Origin: Ramazzottius varieornatus
Taxonomy: Eukaryota > Tardigrada > Eutardigrada > Parachela > Ramazzottiidae
Assembly: GCA_001949185.1 (NCBI GenBank)
Contig: BDGG01000001.1
Coordinates: 7,948,594 to 8,000,694 of the forward strand
Direction: 5' to 3'
Length of the DNA stretch: 52,101 nucleotides
Under the pieces are notes generated by a model, which was not told where the DNA came from, made no database searches, and saw only the letters and a list, made by a program, of their open reading frames with translations. This document shows positions 1 to 10,277 of the stretch, piece by piece. How positions within the stretch are numbered: position 1 is the stretch's first letter; each line of letters starts with the position of its first letter. The translations under genes were made by a program, and so were the position numbers.

Positions 1-239
1 CCCCATTTTTGTCCATCCCCACATTTAGGCCAGGCGCGTGTACTGTAATGGAAGGAATAGGGCTATGCTATCGGTTGATGGAGGGAACTAGTATTCTAGC
101 AATATAGGGTAACTTCAATGTTCTTAGGGGCTCGTAGAGAACGTAGATTAGTGATTGGATGCATAGCGCTAACGAAACAGTGCTGGAGGGAGCCGGACAT
201 CCGCACACGGATCTGGACTGACGACTGAAGTTGCCGACT

Positions 240-720
240 GAAGGTCACCTTATAAGGACGGGATGAATGTGATCAACCGAAATTTACCGACGTTGGATCG
301 AACTCTTCAAGTTGGTGTGAGCAATTACCGACAGCGTAAATTTGGGTGTGAACCTTGCACCGAAAAATCGTTCCGGTGTGCATTCGCACCAGAGAGAAAT
401 TTTTCTGGTAAATCGAAACGTACCGAAAGACGCAAATAGATGGGGGTTTGACCGCTTTTAGTGGTGCCGCGAACGTTTTCGGCCTTCTTAGTGTACCTTT
501 TCTAAGCAGAAAAACCTCCCGCCACTCAAAACCACACCAGAAAGTCTACAAATGCCCAGTTTTAAGACAGCTTCGTCTGGTTTTCTGGTTAATGAGATAA
601 GCATTTTCTCGGTGCGATTCGGTTTGGTAGATCGAGATTTTGGTGTGGCAGCTGAGTAAATCGGAAATATTCGATGCGGACCTCATACTAAAAATTTCGA
701 TTCGGTGTGTGCATCTACAA
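240..720. repeat. Degenerate GGTGTG / AAATTTACCG motif tract
   Basis: The first kilobase has no convincing gene. Between about 240 and 720 a short motif built on GGTGTG recurs, often paired with a GCACC complement a few bases on (for example around 345-365 and 371-386) and with AAATTTACCG or TTTTCTGGTAAATCG blocks. The spacing is irregular. It looks like a decayed repeat or the end of an unrecognised mobile element. Nothing else is visible from 1 to 1110. Confidence 0.3.
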
Positions 721-1241
721 AATCGAAATACATCAAATCAACCTTAATCACACTTATCCCATCTCTACCAGCTTACAGCTCATATAGTACAATAAAGGAA
801 ACATGGCGAATATCAAATACGTTTGTACATTTGTTAAGAGATCAAAGAGGCGTAGCGCACAACACGAAGCCTGAACCATGTATGCCTAGAGACAAGAGTT
901 GACAATCGGTTAGGCTGAGATCTCTAGCCAGTCCTTCAGGGCATGACAAGTCCTATCATCACAGTATGTGTACCGGGTCCGAAACTCGTTACGCATGACG
1001 GACACGGAAAGTTCAGGTTGTCAGGAATTTCCGGGTTGCGCACGTCAAGAGGATGATAGGCAGACGTGACGCTTTCTACCGTCGATGGAAGGAATGCGAC
1101 CTAGCTTAGTCTCAGATCTACCACAACCTACGGTCCTCAGACAAACTTCAAGACTCGCCTCTCGAAGACATCCATTCAAAACCAAAATTTACCGATCGAT
1201 CCGGAGGCTCAGTCCCCTTGCAGGATCTCTTGGCAGGGCCG

Positions 1242-2148
1242 ATGCATAACGCAACGCCGAAGCCGTTCTATCTGCACTACATCCGTTTCAAGCCGGACAA
1301 TAACAACACAGAACTGAGGTTTACAGACTTTCTTAGCGTGATGTCTGGTGTACAATATTTAAAACCCGATGGTATCCTGATTCATGGCGACTTCGCTCCG
1401 ACCGGTTTGTGAGACTTACGTACGTTCTCTTTTAGTGAGATGGCGGCCTAATCATCTTAACTGCTTTCTGCTTGTAGGTCCACATTGGGATAACCTGACC
1501 AGCAGAAATCTCATTCGTCAAGTTCCGATGGTTCGACCGACAGATGTCGGCATCAGGCTAGGCAAGCCCAAGAAGCTCGGTTTCATCGAGCATTCCGCTG
1601 ACATTGCTAAGCTGGATGTGCTTCTCAAGTACGGCGGAATCGCTGTCGACTTTGACGTGTTCTTCGTCAGAGGGCAGCACATCAAAGACATTCTACAAAC
1701 CAAGAAGTCCATCACGTGCTACGGCGACCGAGATGGGAATAACATCGGTCTGGTGGCTGGTCGCCAAGACTCCAAATTCCTCTGGGCATGGCGAAGGTCT
1801 TATCGGGATGTTTACGTGGGAGAATGGAACTTTAACCAAGCATTCATCAGCATGTATCTGACAGCATTGTTTCCAGAAGATGTCTATGTGCTTGACCACG
1901 TGTGTAATAACCCCCATCCTGATCGAGACTTGAACAAGTTTTTCCACCAATACGGCAAGATTGAATGGAAGAACTCGGCTGCGATACATTCGTACGAGCG
2001 CCACGGTGGCGTCAGCATTCAAAGTAGCGAAGATCTCTTCAAGGAACCGCTAACTACCCACAAAGAGATGCTCCAGTATATTTACTTCAATAGGAGCTTA
2101 CCTCCGATTGCCAGAGCTTTCAAGGACGAAGTTTTTGCAGCACCGTAG
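1242..2148 (+). CDS. DXD-motif glycosyltransferase, GT32/A4GALT-like, two exons
   Basis: Two exons read cleanly: 1242-1404 and 1478-2148, joined over a 73-base GT-AG intron (1405-1477, acceptor CTTGTAG). Splicing at 1404/1478 restores a Gly codon and gives the continuous motif PTGPHWDNL, which fixes the junction. The predicted product is about 277 residues. HYIRFKP near the start, then LLKYGGIAVDFDVFF with the DXD (Asp112-Phe-Asp114) that in this family binds the metal-nucleotide sugar, place it among sugar-binding DXD transferases (GT32/alpha-1,4-galactosyltransferase type), which act in the Golgi. No signal anchor is visible before the ATG at 1242. A TTGCAG acceptor at 1218-1223 and an open frame back to 1110 suggest that an upstream anchor exon may exist and was not found. 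Donor and acceptor sugars cannot be read from the sequence. SUEL lectin genes follow. Confidence 0.82.
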
Positions 2149-2384
2149 GGCAACTGACGGGAAAATTCCGTCGAATTACCCGAAGGACTTTCTTCTGTTT
2201 TCGTTTTACGTTTTACTATTTCTGTTCATCTGTTCGGAGGCTATTTTACCAAAACCTTCAGTTTCCTTTTCTGTCGTCAATTCGGACGGAACGTGTTTGC
2301 CAGAACAGATCGAGTAGCTCGTCATGATGGAATGTGTCTGTGGACTGTGTCCCCGCGATCTGTATCGACTACGATAAGTTACAT

Positions 2385-2390
2385 AATAAA
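2385..2390 (+). terminator. Poly(A) signal AATAAA of the GT32-like gene
   Basis: A canonical AATAAA lies 237 bases after the stop codon of the glycosyltransferase gene and before the next gene's start, followed by a T-rich stretch. Confidence 0.5.
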
Positions 2391-2556
2391 GATTTTTCCC
2401 TTTCTAGATCGTAATCCATTCAGAAAACTTCAGAAGTCTCGGTGCATAACTCGCTAGTTTCAGTGTCGTCGCTATTGTGTTGCGCACTGTACACAAACAC
2501 CGCTCTACCTGTCTGTGGTTTGAATTGAGGAAAACTGGAGAAGATTTGACAGAGAA

Positions 2557-3099
2557 ATGAGACCTTCGCAGACATTGGTCAGCGGTCTTTCGGTACGTCT
2601 CTAAGTTGTATGATGACCATTAAACATCTTATCCACGACTGGTATCCACCCGTACTTGTCGTGACGAAATATTCCTTTGTAGGTTTGCGTCCTGTCGCTG
2701 TGCACCTTAAAGTTTGCCGACAGCAAAGTATTCAACATCCACAAAGTGGATGACACGGTTCTTCACTATCCACACTTCACCGGAAAGCTCCAGATTCCTG
2801 ACGGAAAGACGCTGGCCATCCAGTGCTCCAGCATCACGGCTATAACGATACTCGGAGCAAAGTTTGCCAAATCAACGACCGTGGTGGAAACAACGACATC
2901 GAACACTTACCTTAGATACCCGCAGACTTCGAATGCTACTTGTCCAGAAAGCAACATGATGAACTATGTAACGAGTGTCTGCGGCCGGGAACGGACCAGC
3001 TCATGTGCCATTAAAGCCATCGATCCTCTGCCTTAAACGGAAGCTAACGCAGCCTGCCGACCTCGAGTTCTGACGGTAGATTTTAAATGCGAAAAGTAG
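2557..3099 (+). pseudogene. Secreted SUEL-type lectin, first copy, in-frame stop
   Basis: Exon 1 (2557-2592) encodes MRPSQTLVSGLS. A phase-0 intron (2593-2682, GTACGT donor, TTTGTAG acceptor) leads to exon 2 from 2683. Together they give a hydrophobic signal peptide (VCVLSLCTLKFADS) followed by one SUEL/rhamnose-binding-lectin-like domain: LAIQC, TCPES, SVCGRERTSSCAI. A TAA at 3034-3036 interrupts it, but the same frame continues for 20 codons to a TAG at 3097-3099 and supplies the missing end of the fold (a Cys, then VLTVDFKC), matching the usual terminal C-x-n-L-x-V-x-Y-x-C. The reading frame is therefore a complete lectin broken by one stop, or a base error. The family binds galactose or rhamnose on glycans outside the cell. 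A second copy follows at 3577. AATAAA occurs at 3271. Confidence 0.7.
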
Positions 3100-3270
3100 C
3101 AGAATTGATTGTACTGCATTGGCATCTGAATTCATGCATTAATATAGTGTCGCAGTATGAAGCTTCCGAACGATGAGATTTTGTCTAAATGTTATTGATA
3201 TTACCGTTTTGTGCAAGGCAGAGCAAAAGAGGACATGCTGTGTTTCGGAATAATTTTAGATATCCATAAG

Positions 3271-3276
3271 AATAAA
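3271..3276 (+). terminator. Poly(A) signal AATAAA after the first SUEL gene
   Basis: Canonical AATAAA 172 bases after the TAG at 3099 and about 300 bases before the next lectin start. Confidence 0.4.
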
Positions 3277-3576
3277 GACAAGGGGGCGATTTCATTACTT
3301 TTCCGCACACACAGTTGACAAACAGATTCTGACGAGACGAACTCGACAAGTCGCAGTTCAGTGATACACGCGAGCACTGCGGGGACCCTCTTGAAAACTG
3401 TTCTCAACATCGTATGTACCCATGATGCGAAAGAACAGCGCGAAAGAAGTTGGTCAGAAGGTGGCATCTTGCCGTGAACACTAAGTTGATTTCAGCAGTT
3501 TGACGAAGCTTGACCGTGCTAGAAGCCTGTACCTTGTGAGTGCAGATGGCAAATCTTTCCAGTCTCGATCTTCAAC

Positions 3577-4299
3577 ATGGCAATGGCTCAGGCAGTTTAC
3601 TTACTGGTAAGCATTTTTATGCTAGCGGAAAAGTAGTCTGATGGATTTCCATTCGCGTCCCGAGGGCCTAAACAGTTAAATCTCTCTAGGTTGTCACCTG
3701 TCTGTCCGCACAAAGTCCCTTATTTACCTCGACCTGTGCTGCCACCACGAAGAACCGCCGTCTGCAACCAACTACCTATACTGTGCCATCGACTACCACT
3801 GAGGGAGACCTGACGGGAAGAAAAATAATACCAAGTGGTCAAAATGGGACGGTCGCTTGTCCGCTCGAGTCTTCGCTGCGCATCCAGAACGTCAGTTTTT
3901 TCACTCGACCGAACAGACACACCGACAGGAGCGGATCGTCAAAAGTATCAACTTGCAGTACTGGGAGGTTTGCCGAAGCTGCACGCAAAGCCTGCGACAA
4001 CCAAGACGAGTGCCTTCTTCCCGGCAGTAACGTAATTCCGCCGACCTGTATCGGTCGACCATTGTTGGTGAACTACATGTGTTTGCAACTCCCGGGTAAG
4101 TGACACCTTCAACCTCTAACTTTAGGCTCGTGAGTCAAGGATTGATAGCACAGCACGTGAAACCGATGGTTATGACTTCTGCGGCATAATTCCACACTAC
4201 GAAACTTTGATGTTTGCGTTTGTTTTCTAATACCCACCAGCAGCCGACGACGAGCCCATGGATATAGCGGCGCTACCCACAGAACTGCTTCCGACTTAA
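3577..4299 (+). CDS. Secreted SUEL-type lectin, second copy, three exons
   Basis: Exon 1 (3577-3606) encodes MAMAQAVYLL, then a phase-0 intron (3607-3689, GTAAGC to CTCTCTAG) leads to exon 2 (3690-4095). The joined N-terminus is a good signal peptide (YLLVVTCLSAQS). A Thr/Ser-rich linker precedes a single SUEL-like domain with the expected cysteines: GTVACPL, VSTCSTG, RKACDNQDECLL and, near the end, PTCIGRPLLVNYMC. A strong donor GTAAGT at 4096 just before a TGA suggests a third exon; splicing to an acceptor at 4240 or 4243 keeps the frame to a TAA at 4297-4299 and adds an acidic tail ending ALPTELLPT. Without splicing the protein would stop at 4103. Intron position and phase after the signal peptide match the upstream lectin, so the two are tandem duplicates. 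It is probably secreted and binds galactose or rhamnose, by family. Confidence 0.72.
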
Positions 4300-4487
4300 G
4301 CAACCCCAAAATGTGATGGCGAGAGGAGCGGAAACTACCTTTGATTGATATGCGGACATATTGAAACGTCCCTTCTGTTTAGTTTAATCCACACGCGAGC
4401 CAACTTTCAACTGTGAAAGGCTAGAAACGCAAATGTTATACTTTATTGCGTAGACAGTACACCACAGCAATTAATAGTCTGCCGTAA

Positions 4488-4535
4488 CTAGCAAGTGGTC
4501 CTGACCACTGGAAAGGCCGAGCGCGCGCGGGGAAC
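4488..4535 (-). mobile_element. Helitron-type 3' terminus (hairpin plus CTAG)
   Basis: On the minus strand, AGTGGTC-AG-GACCACT (4494-4509) forms a perfect 7-base-pair hairpin followed two bases later by CTAG and T, the arrangement known for Helitron 3' ends (hairpin then CTRR before a host T). A GC-rich block with CTCGGCCTTT precedes it. The PIF1-type helicase remnant lies directly upstream on the same strand. A related copy of hairpin plus GC block is at 46566-46615. Confidence 0.5.
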
Positions 4536-4559
4536 AAGTAGCCGTAGCACATTCGTAGC

Positions 4560-4863
4560 CCAGTACAGCCCAGTACAGCTAACCGTCGTTCTTCCACGGT
4601 TTTCTCTTGGATAATCGGAGAATTGGCTAGCTTAGCGGGATGGTTAAAGTGGAAGCACTCTGAGAACATGCTACAAACGAAAGCCCCATGGCGAACTCAT
4701 TCTTGCCAAGGTCCAGAACCGCGTCTTCTAATGTTGTTCCTTGGGCCTTGTGGACTGTCAATGCATGAGCCAAGGACAGCGGTATCTGATTTCTGGACAA
4801 GGGTTTTCCGGCAGTGTCATACCACGTTTGTTTGAACTGGAATTTCCCATTGAGGCTTCTCAT
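4560..4863 (-). pseudogene. PIF1/Helitron helicase C-terminal remnant
   Basis: Minus-strand reading gives RNQIPLSLAHALTVHKAQGT followed by TLEDAVLDLG and FVACSQ, the late helicase motifs (the sensor region with HK-x-QG and a degraded arginine-finger motif) of PIF1-type helicases, including Helitron RepHel proteins. After a frame change the region 4669 to about 4570 reads KLANSPIIQEKTVEERRL, similar in style to the tail that follows the helicase core in Helitrons. The N-terminal motifs and Rep domain are absent, so this is a 5'-truncated remnant. Its position just upstream of the hairpin terminus at 4488 supports a Helitron origin over a cellular PIF1 gene. Confidence 0.65.
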
Positions 4864-4923
4864 AGTAGGATCCTCCTGATAACAAATTATTCAGTATGAC
4901 TTGTCCGTTTCTTCACGTCTAAC

Positions 4924-4988
4924 TTTAAAACTTTTTTTTAAATTTTTTTTAAATTTTTAAATTTTTTTAAATTTTTTTAAATTTTTTC
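4924..4988. repeat. (TTTTAAA)n low-complexity tract
   Basis: About 65 bases of T-rich runs separated by AAA, a simple heptamer-like repeat. Confidence 0.8.
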
Positions 4989-4989
4989 T

Positions 4990-6840
4990 CCGAAGTGAAT
5001 TAAGTTACCACTTCGCTTCCTTTTCTGCAGTACAGTACAAAGTTCTGTTCTCTAGATCTGCTCGTGGATAGTTGAATCTGTCGCGGCTGCAGTTCAGAAA
5101 AATAGCTATGTCGACGCTGAAGTTTTGAAAACATTTTAGTTCAAAATGAAAGTATTTTTTATTGTCCATGCCTGAGCCTTCAAAAGCCTACCAAATATGG
5201 CAGACAGAGCACCATACTCAGTCCTCTCAAAAGCCCGGTTAGAGCTTTTGCAAAAGAGTCCGGTATATCCAGTCGAAAAGTAAGACGAGACCTGCACATG
5301 GAAGGCGGGTTCCCCTAAACTCACGGAGACTACGATCCAGACACGTTTCCGCATACGGATATGTAGGAGTTTGAGGTACTTTCTGACACTACCGCCGAAG
5401 ACCTTGAATAAGTTCGGAAGCAGAAAAATTAAAAATAATTACCCTCACTGAAGTGGCGCAGCGCTCTGGTCGGTTTTTCCGGGAGCATTTTCAAAAATTT
5501 GTGTTTTGGAAACTGTACGAGTTGCAGTTAGAAGGTTTTGAGCCTCGATTGGATGATACTGGCTCTGAGCATTTGAAGAACTAAATTATTTCTCGTGCCA
5601 GATTACTTTCAACCACAAAACATCACAGAGAAGAGGAGGTAAGCAAAGACTTTTCTCGACTTCTTTCGCTCCAGCTGTCTCCTCCCAGTCTAATCGTAAG
5701 AAATCCGCTTGTATACGAAAGAAACACAAAGAGTCTATACATTGCTCAGAATACTTTTTCGAAACTAATCGAAAAGTCCCACGACGAACACAGATAGAAA
5801 CTTCAAAGTTACCCCCCAAAAATCGGCCAAGTCATACTGAGACCCTGAATACTGTACATACATCGCATGAGCACTCGCGTCCGTGCGCCTGAATAGGGGA
5901 ATTGCAAAACTAATAGAAGAATTTAAAAAACAAGCACTAATGGATTTTAAAAATTATTGTTTCGGAAAGCGTTCGTTAGAATCTTTCAGAAGTTGCAAAG
6001 CTAGCGCCACTCTGCGCGAAACGACGGGTGAAAGGAATTCAAGTCCGCCATGGTGAACTGCCTGGCAATAATTAGCCCATCAAGTTAAAGAAAAGCTGGC
6101 CAAAATGCATTTTGATTGTTTGATTGTCCGGAACGGAAGCCCCTCGCTAGCCGGGCACGAATTACGTTCCTCTACGGCATCTGCCAGCCGAAGGATTACT
6201 CGAGGATATTCTTGACCGACTTAAACTGACTGACAATGTCTCTCGTGGCAAACGAAACGAACCTCCCTTCGTTTCGTGAGCCACAAATGAATTCCTTATC
6301 TCTTGAATTTTAATCAATTTTTAATGGATTTGTTTCGTGCAGCAGTTCGTTTCTTGGATTTCTTCGTATGCTTTGCAATTCTCCTAATGAATAGGCAGGC
6401 GTTTTTCTAAATCTGTTCTACTCGGTGTTATGCCCCATTCGTGCTTACGCGTCGGCGACAGAAGACAGCAGTAAAAACGTTTTTTTAGTGACGTCATGGT
6501 TCGCACTTCCAGCGGCGAAAATTCTGCGGCTGCAACAAAAGTTCTTGATTGGCTCAATTCAACTGCTTTGCTCAGCCTGTCTACCGGCTGAATGCACGCA
6601 GTGCAAATTTTCGTCAACCAAGCAGTCCTGTAGTTGTTCAGCGTTCGAGTGAATTCAATCAAGTCAAACGGTGACGGAACCGCTGTTTTTAGGTGCGTGC
6701 CGTCATATTTTGATGCTCACTGCACACCTGCGCTCGACACCTGTTCCTTCGTTCGCCAAATTCGCCAGAAACTGAGAATTTCCAGCAAGTTTATTCCAGC
6801 TCTTGTTTTGCGCTTTCGAACGCCTTGTGTGTCTCTAGAA
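4990..6840. other. Stretch without a recognisable gene
   Basis: Only short open frames on both strands with no domain, signal peptide or consistent splice pattern. The longest, a 92-codon minus frame at 6384-6662, overlaps an equally long plus frame, as expected by chance. Confidence 0.5.
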
Positions 6841-6841
6841 A

Positions 6842-7201
6842 TTGCAGGATAGTACGAGGATACCAGCATGGCTGAAAAAGAAGGGAGTTCCCCCACCATC
6901 AGGCGGAAGAGACAGCAGCCGACAAAGACGCTGTGAATCGGAAGAAGGTGATGAAGGGAGCTGCAGCCATGGAGATACCCATGTGTTCGACAGACTAAAT
7001 CGACAGCAATCCGGAAGAATTCTGGATATCTGCAAGCGGAAAGTTCCCTCTTTTGAGTCGCCTCGCACTCGACATACTGGCGATTCCAGCTGCATCGAGT
7101 ACGCCGGAGCGCGTTTTTGCCATTGCCACCCTATCGACCATAGGGAAGGCGAAAAGGCTGGCTGGACGCCATTTGGAAGGAAAAGTGCTGTGTCTGCGTA
7201 A
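6842..7201 (+). other. Unassigned 119-codon open frame, possible exon
   Basis: This hydrophilic, Arg/Ser/Glu-rich frame opens just after a TTGCAG that could serve as a splice acceptor and ends in a TAA after SAVSA. There is no ATG near its start. I do not recognise it. The motif GGAAAGTTCCCT inside it (7038-7049) recurs downstream at 7345-7356 and 7394-7405, outside any frame, which argues that part of this stretch is repeat rather than gene. Confidence 0.2.
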
Positions 7202-7433
7202 CACCGCTCATCTTCCTGGTATAGATGACTAATCTGTTTCGGTGTGTTTTCTGCTCGACGGTTCGAAGATATATTCTTGGAATTGTGGTCTATCTGTTGC
7301 TGGATCTGAAGAAGATCTGGTCAGATGATAAAAGTGTGTAAGACGGAAAGTTCCCTGGCTTCGGTGACACCAGAGCGATGTTAGGACTGAGGAGGAAAGT
7401 TCCCTTGCTGTGTTCACACGCCTATCAGATGTT

Positions 7434-7582
7434 TTATAATATATTATAATAAGCAGCCGACGAAACAAGATGATATATTAACATCATATTAGATGCTTCG
7501 AGGTCGCGACATATCATATTAAGATTATATTCGAACTCCGGCAGCTCGGCTTACTAAATCAAAATTATATTAGGTCGGGATA
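7434..7582. repeat. AT-rich ATATTA-containing tract
   Basis: ATATTA or ATATTATA units recur through about 150 bases between short GC blocks (for example near 7437, 7485, 7515, 7526, 7566). No gene is visible. It could be a decayed transposon end. Confidence 0.3.
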
Positions 7583-7741
7583 CCCTTATGCCAACATCAC
7601 TCCATAACATAAACACATACAGTAGGGAAGTGTTGCGGACGTTGAACTGTAGTTGCAGAAATGCAAGCACAAAAATTTGTGAAACATTGAAAAGGGAGGA
7701 ACGAAACTGGTCGTATTCCGTGAATGGAATACGTATGATGA

Positions 7742-8030
7742 GAAAGTTTGGGGGAGTGAAAAGTTTGGGCCAACCGGTTCGAAACAGCGGAACGATAGCA
7801 TGTACAGTGTAGGCAAACAAGCTTAAGGTACTGTGACGTAAGAGGTAATAAGCTGATCAAGCTGCAATCTGGAGGCGCGAATTGCAGCTTGACCAGCGGA
7901 TTTCTTCGAGCCGAAGTTCTTACGTCACCAGTTAAAAACTCGATTCTAGCACTGCCCCCTTTTAGAGTACCTTATTTGCCTATACTGTATGTACGTGTAC
8001 AATTCACACCACTGCACTTTCTGACAATTT
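7742..8030 (+). repeat. Dispersed repeat, long copy with internal hairpin
   Basis: The left part (from GAAAGTTTGG at 7742) and the right part (about 7986-8030, with GTACAATTCACACCACTGC) both match the shorter copy at 10278-10385, which lacks roughly 180 bases from the middle. Those extra bases contain the nested hairpin at 7833-7928. One copy has therefore gained or lost that hairpin unit. Confidence 0.5.
7833..7928. repeat. Nested inverted repeat (hairpin, MITE-like)
   Basis: The outer arms GTGACGTAAGA (7833-7843) and TCTTACGTCAC (7918-7928) are perfectly complementary. The inner arms 7852-7868 and 7881-7897 pair at 16 of 17 positions around a 12-base loop. At 96 bases it could be a small foldback element. 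It is missing from the related copy at 10278-10385. Confidence 0.6.
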
Positions 8031-8641
8031 TCTAAAGTTGAACTCTCCTTTCTGCAGTCTTTCCGTCTGATCCAAACGTTTTAGTGGCTCGAACTTTCTC
8101 GTTATTCGTGTACTTCTGATGATGGAAGAATGGCGGCAGCTCAGTCGCTTGGGTTGCAGCTTCACTACTATAGAGTCGAAAGGGGGCGCCACTAGTTCAA
8201 CCGATGTACTGTACTATCGAGATACACACGGCCGGCCGTATGCCGTGCACCCCCGGGTAGAGTAGCTCAGTTTACAGCACGTATAGCGGGGATGTAAAAC
8301 GTACGCCTGGCCGTGTGTACGGTACCTCGGTAGTACAGTATACAAAACAATTCACTGGTGGTAGCGTGACAAATGTGGAAAAAAGACATCACGGCCAATG
8401 TATTAAGCCTTTGGTCAATCGAACCATAAAGACGAAGAGGCGGGACGTAGGGTGGTAAAATATGCAATTCCTCCTAGTACTCTATTTGCTCGATGGTTCT
8501 CCACAGTCACATGAGAGGCCCTGGGTGATCAAGGTTCAGTCATTAGTACCCGAGTGTAACCGTTTTTGGTGAGGATGCCAGTTTTATGGAGATATCACCA
8601 GATAAACACGTCCTTTCCGAGGTGGTTCGCACCTAAACACG

Positions 8642-9146
8642 TCCCTTCTGAGAATGGGACTTTGTCATTTTTCTTGCTGACGTAACGTATACGTCACGCG
8701 TTCATCTCCAAATAAGACGGCTCTAAAGCTTTGACCGTCTAGTCTTTTCCGAAGCCATGCATCCGCCCAAAGTCGAATCCTTTCTGAGCAGATCAATGAA
8801 ATGAATAAAACGTCCATATTCATTGACCGACACCAGGATGACAACCGTTTTTGGCCACTCGGAGTATCGGAAAATGTCTGAAAGCTCGGCAAACAAAGTC
8901 AACCAGACGAATTTCCCAGTGACGTGAATTTTTAGTGCTATTGGTTGACGTTCGGAAATTGGACCGGAAATGCGCAAAAACCGTTTTGTGTGGTCAGCCA
9001 TCTCAGAACAGACGGTGTTTTGAGAGACAACAGCTTCGGAAAAGACTAGACGGTCAGGGTTTCAGACCCGTCTTCTCCGAGAGCAAACGCGTGACGTATG
9101 CGTCACGCCAGCAAGAAAAAACAGCAAAGTCCTATTCTCAGGAGGG
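8642..9146. mobile_element. Foldback/TIR element, about 505 bp
   Basis: The segment 8642-8755 matches the reverse complement of 9033-9146 at roughly 85 percent over about 114 bases, ending on both sides with the same GTCTAGTCTTTTCCGAAGC inside and CTGAGAAT outside. Each arm holds a palindromic TGACG-x-ATACGTCA core. The inner 277 bases have no recognised transposase; the open frames on each strand here are copies of the arms. It is probably a non-autonomous DNA transposon. I could not identify a clear target-site duplication. Confidence 0.6.
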
Positions 9147-9231
9147 AAGAAACTGAAGTAAGGTCTTCGCCCATCTTCTTGTACATATTGGGATGCTGAT
9201 ACATAGCACATAACTATGTTTGTCGTTGCAG

Positions 9232-9652
9232 TGATTCCGCCGCTTGCTTACGGAAACGCTCTTTGGGTCGGGGAAAAGCAAACCATATTGTTTTGCTGGG
9301 AGATTCTCGCATCAGACAGCTTCGTGATGGATTAATTTACCATCTCACTGGTATGGAACACGATATTTACGCCAATACATCTGCCACAAACATCAAAGCA
9401 ACCGCTAACAAGCATGGAAGTACGGTGACCGTGATACCAATTGCCAATTCACGCATCGAGTTCTTTTGGATGGTGGAAATGGATGCAGGAGATGGCGCTT
9501 TGGGAGCGGCACTTCGGGGCTTGAAGCTTCGGAAATCCAAGCCCGACCAGATCATCATTAGCTCAGGAGTGTGGATTATTAAACGATGCACCGCCGAAAA
9601 CATTACACAAGACATCTGTCTCCAGGATTTTCGAAAGTACTACGGTCGTTGA
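9232..9652 (+). CDS. Partial CASD1-like SGNH-domain exon
   Basis: A TTTGTCGTTGCAG acceptor ends at 9231 and the frame then runs open for 139 codons to a TGA at 9650-9652. It reads a Cys-containing lead, then IVLLGDSRIRQLRDGLIYHL and, about 90 residues later, PDQIIISSGVWIIKRC. GDSR-x-RQL is the nucleophile block of the SGNH domain at the N-terminus of CASD1, the Golgi sialate-O-acetyltransferase family, and the SSGVW block matches its second conserved segment. The later D-x-x-H block and the multi-pass acyltransferase half are not present downstream, where a LINE fragment begins. It is therefore one exon of a broken gene, a truncated duplicate, or a gene whose next exon lies beyond my recognition. 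No upstream exon was found; a foldback element sits immediately 5'. Confidence 0.55.
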
Positions 9653-10021
9653 CCCAAACCACTATAGAGCAACCACTCCCGTACAGCCTAGCTAGGGTGG
9701 TACATGTGTATAACTTTCATCCACCGGGAGCTCCAACACCACCGCGCATCGCTTTACCTTCGAACCTGTACTACCGTTCGTTGTCTTTGGCATTCTCCAC
9801 AAGATGTAAAAGAAAAGAGTGCTGGTAGTCCCTGGAGCATTTCACACCGCCTACTACGAGTCCTCACTTTCTACATCAGAGGACCGCCGACCAGCGCTAG
9901 CCTTATCATCCAGTGCCTCAGCAAGGGCAAGTGTCTTGACGTTCTCAACGCGGCTGCCATCACGCCAAGACCAAAGATCGCCACGGCTAGCCATCCCGAC
10001 AACTTGGGGCCGCTTTCCTAG

Positions 10022-10250
10022 TCGCGAATCTCTTCGAAGTGTGGACTTGGAACCATAGGCGCATGGGAAAGCGAACTGCAGTTTTTCTTGTCCTATCTGA
10101 AAGACCGCAGCCAGTGAGTGGAGATGAACTACCAAAAGTCACAGCGAAGAACGATCCAATCTGGAGTGCCACAGGGAACCTGCCTGGGTTCTCTACTGCT
10201 CACCATCTTCCAAAACCATATGCTAAAAGTGCCTGGAGCTGACTGAAGAG
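10022..10250 (+). pseudogene. LINE reverse transcriptase fragment
   Basis: One frame reads FLSYLKDRSQ, an in-frame TGA at 10115-10117, then QRRTIQSGVPQGTCLGSLLL and ends at a TGA near 10250. SGVPQG-x-x-LG is reverse transcriptase motif B of non-LTR retrotransposons, and the SYL-x-x-RSQ block normally precedes it. The catalytic Y/F-x-DD block is absent. It is a short dead fragment. Confidence 0.7.
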
Positions 10251-10277
10251 GGCGAAGCACAGGTTTTGGCTAACGAC

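Noticed and set aside
2108-2317. Frame with a hydrophobic run (FLLFSFYVLLFLFICSEA) after the GT32-like stop
   Set aside because: It lies in the likely 3' UTR, has no ATG before the hydrophobic run, overlaps the end of the glycosyltransferase in another frame and has no splice signals, so it is probably chance in T-rich DNA.
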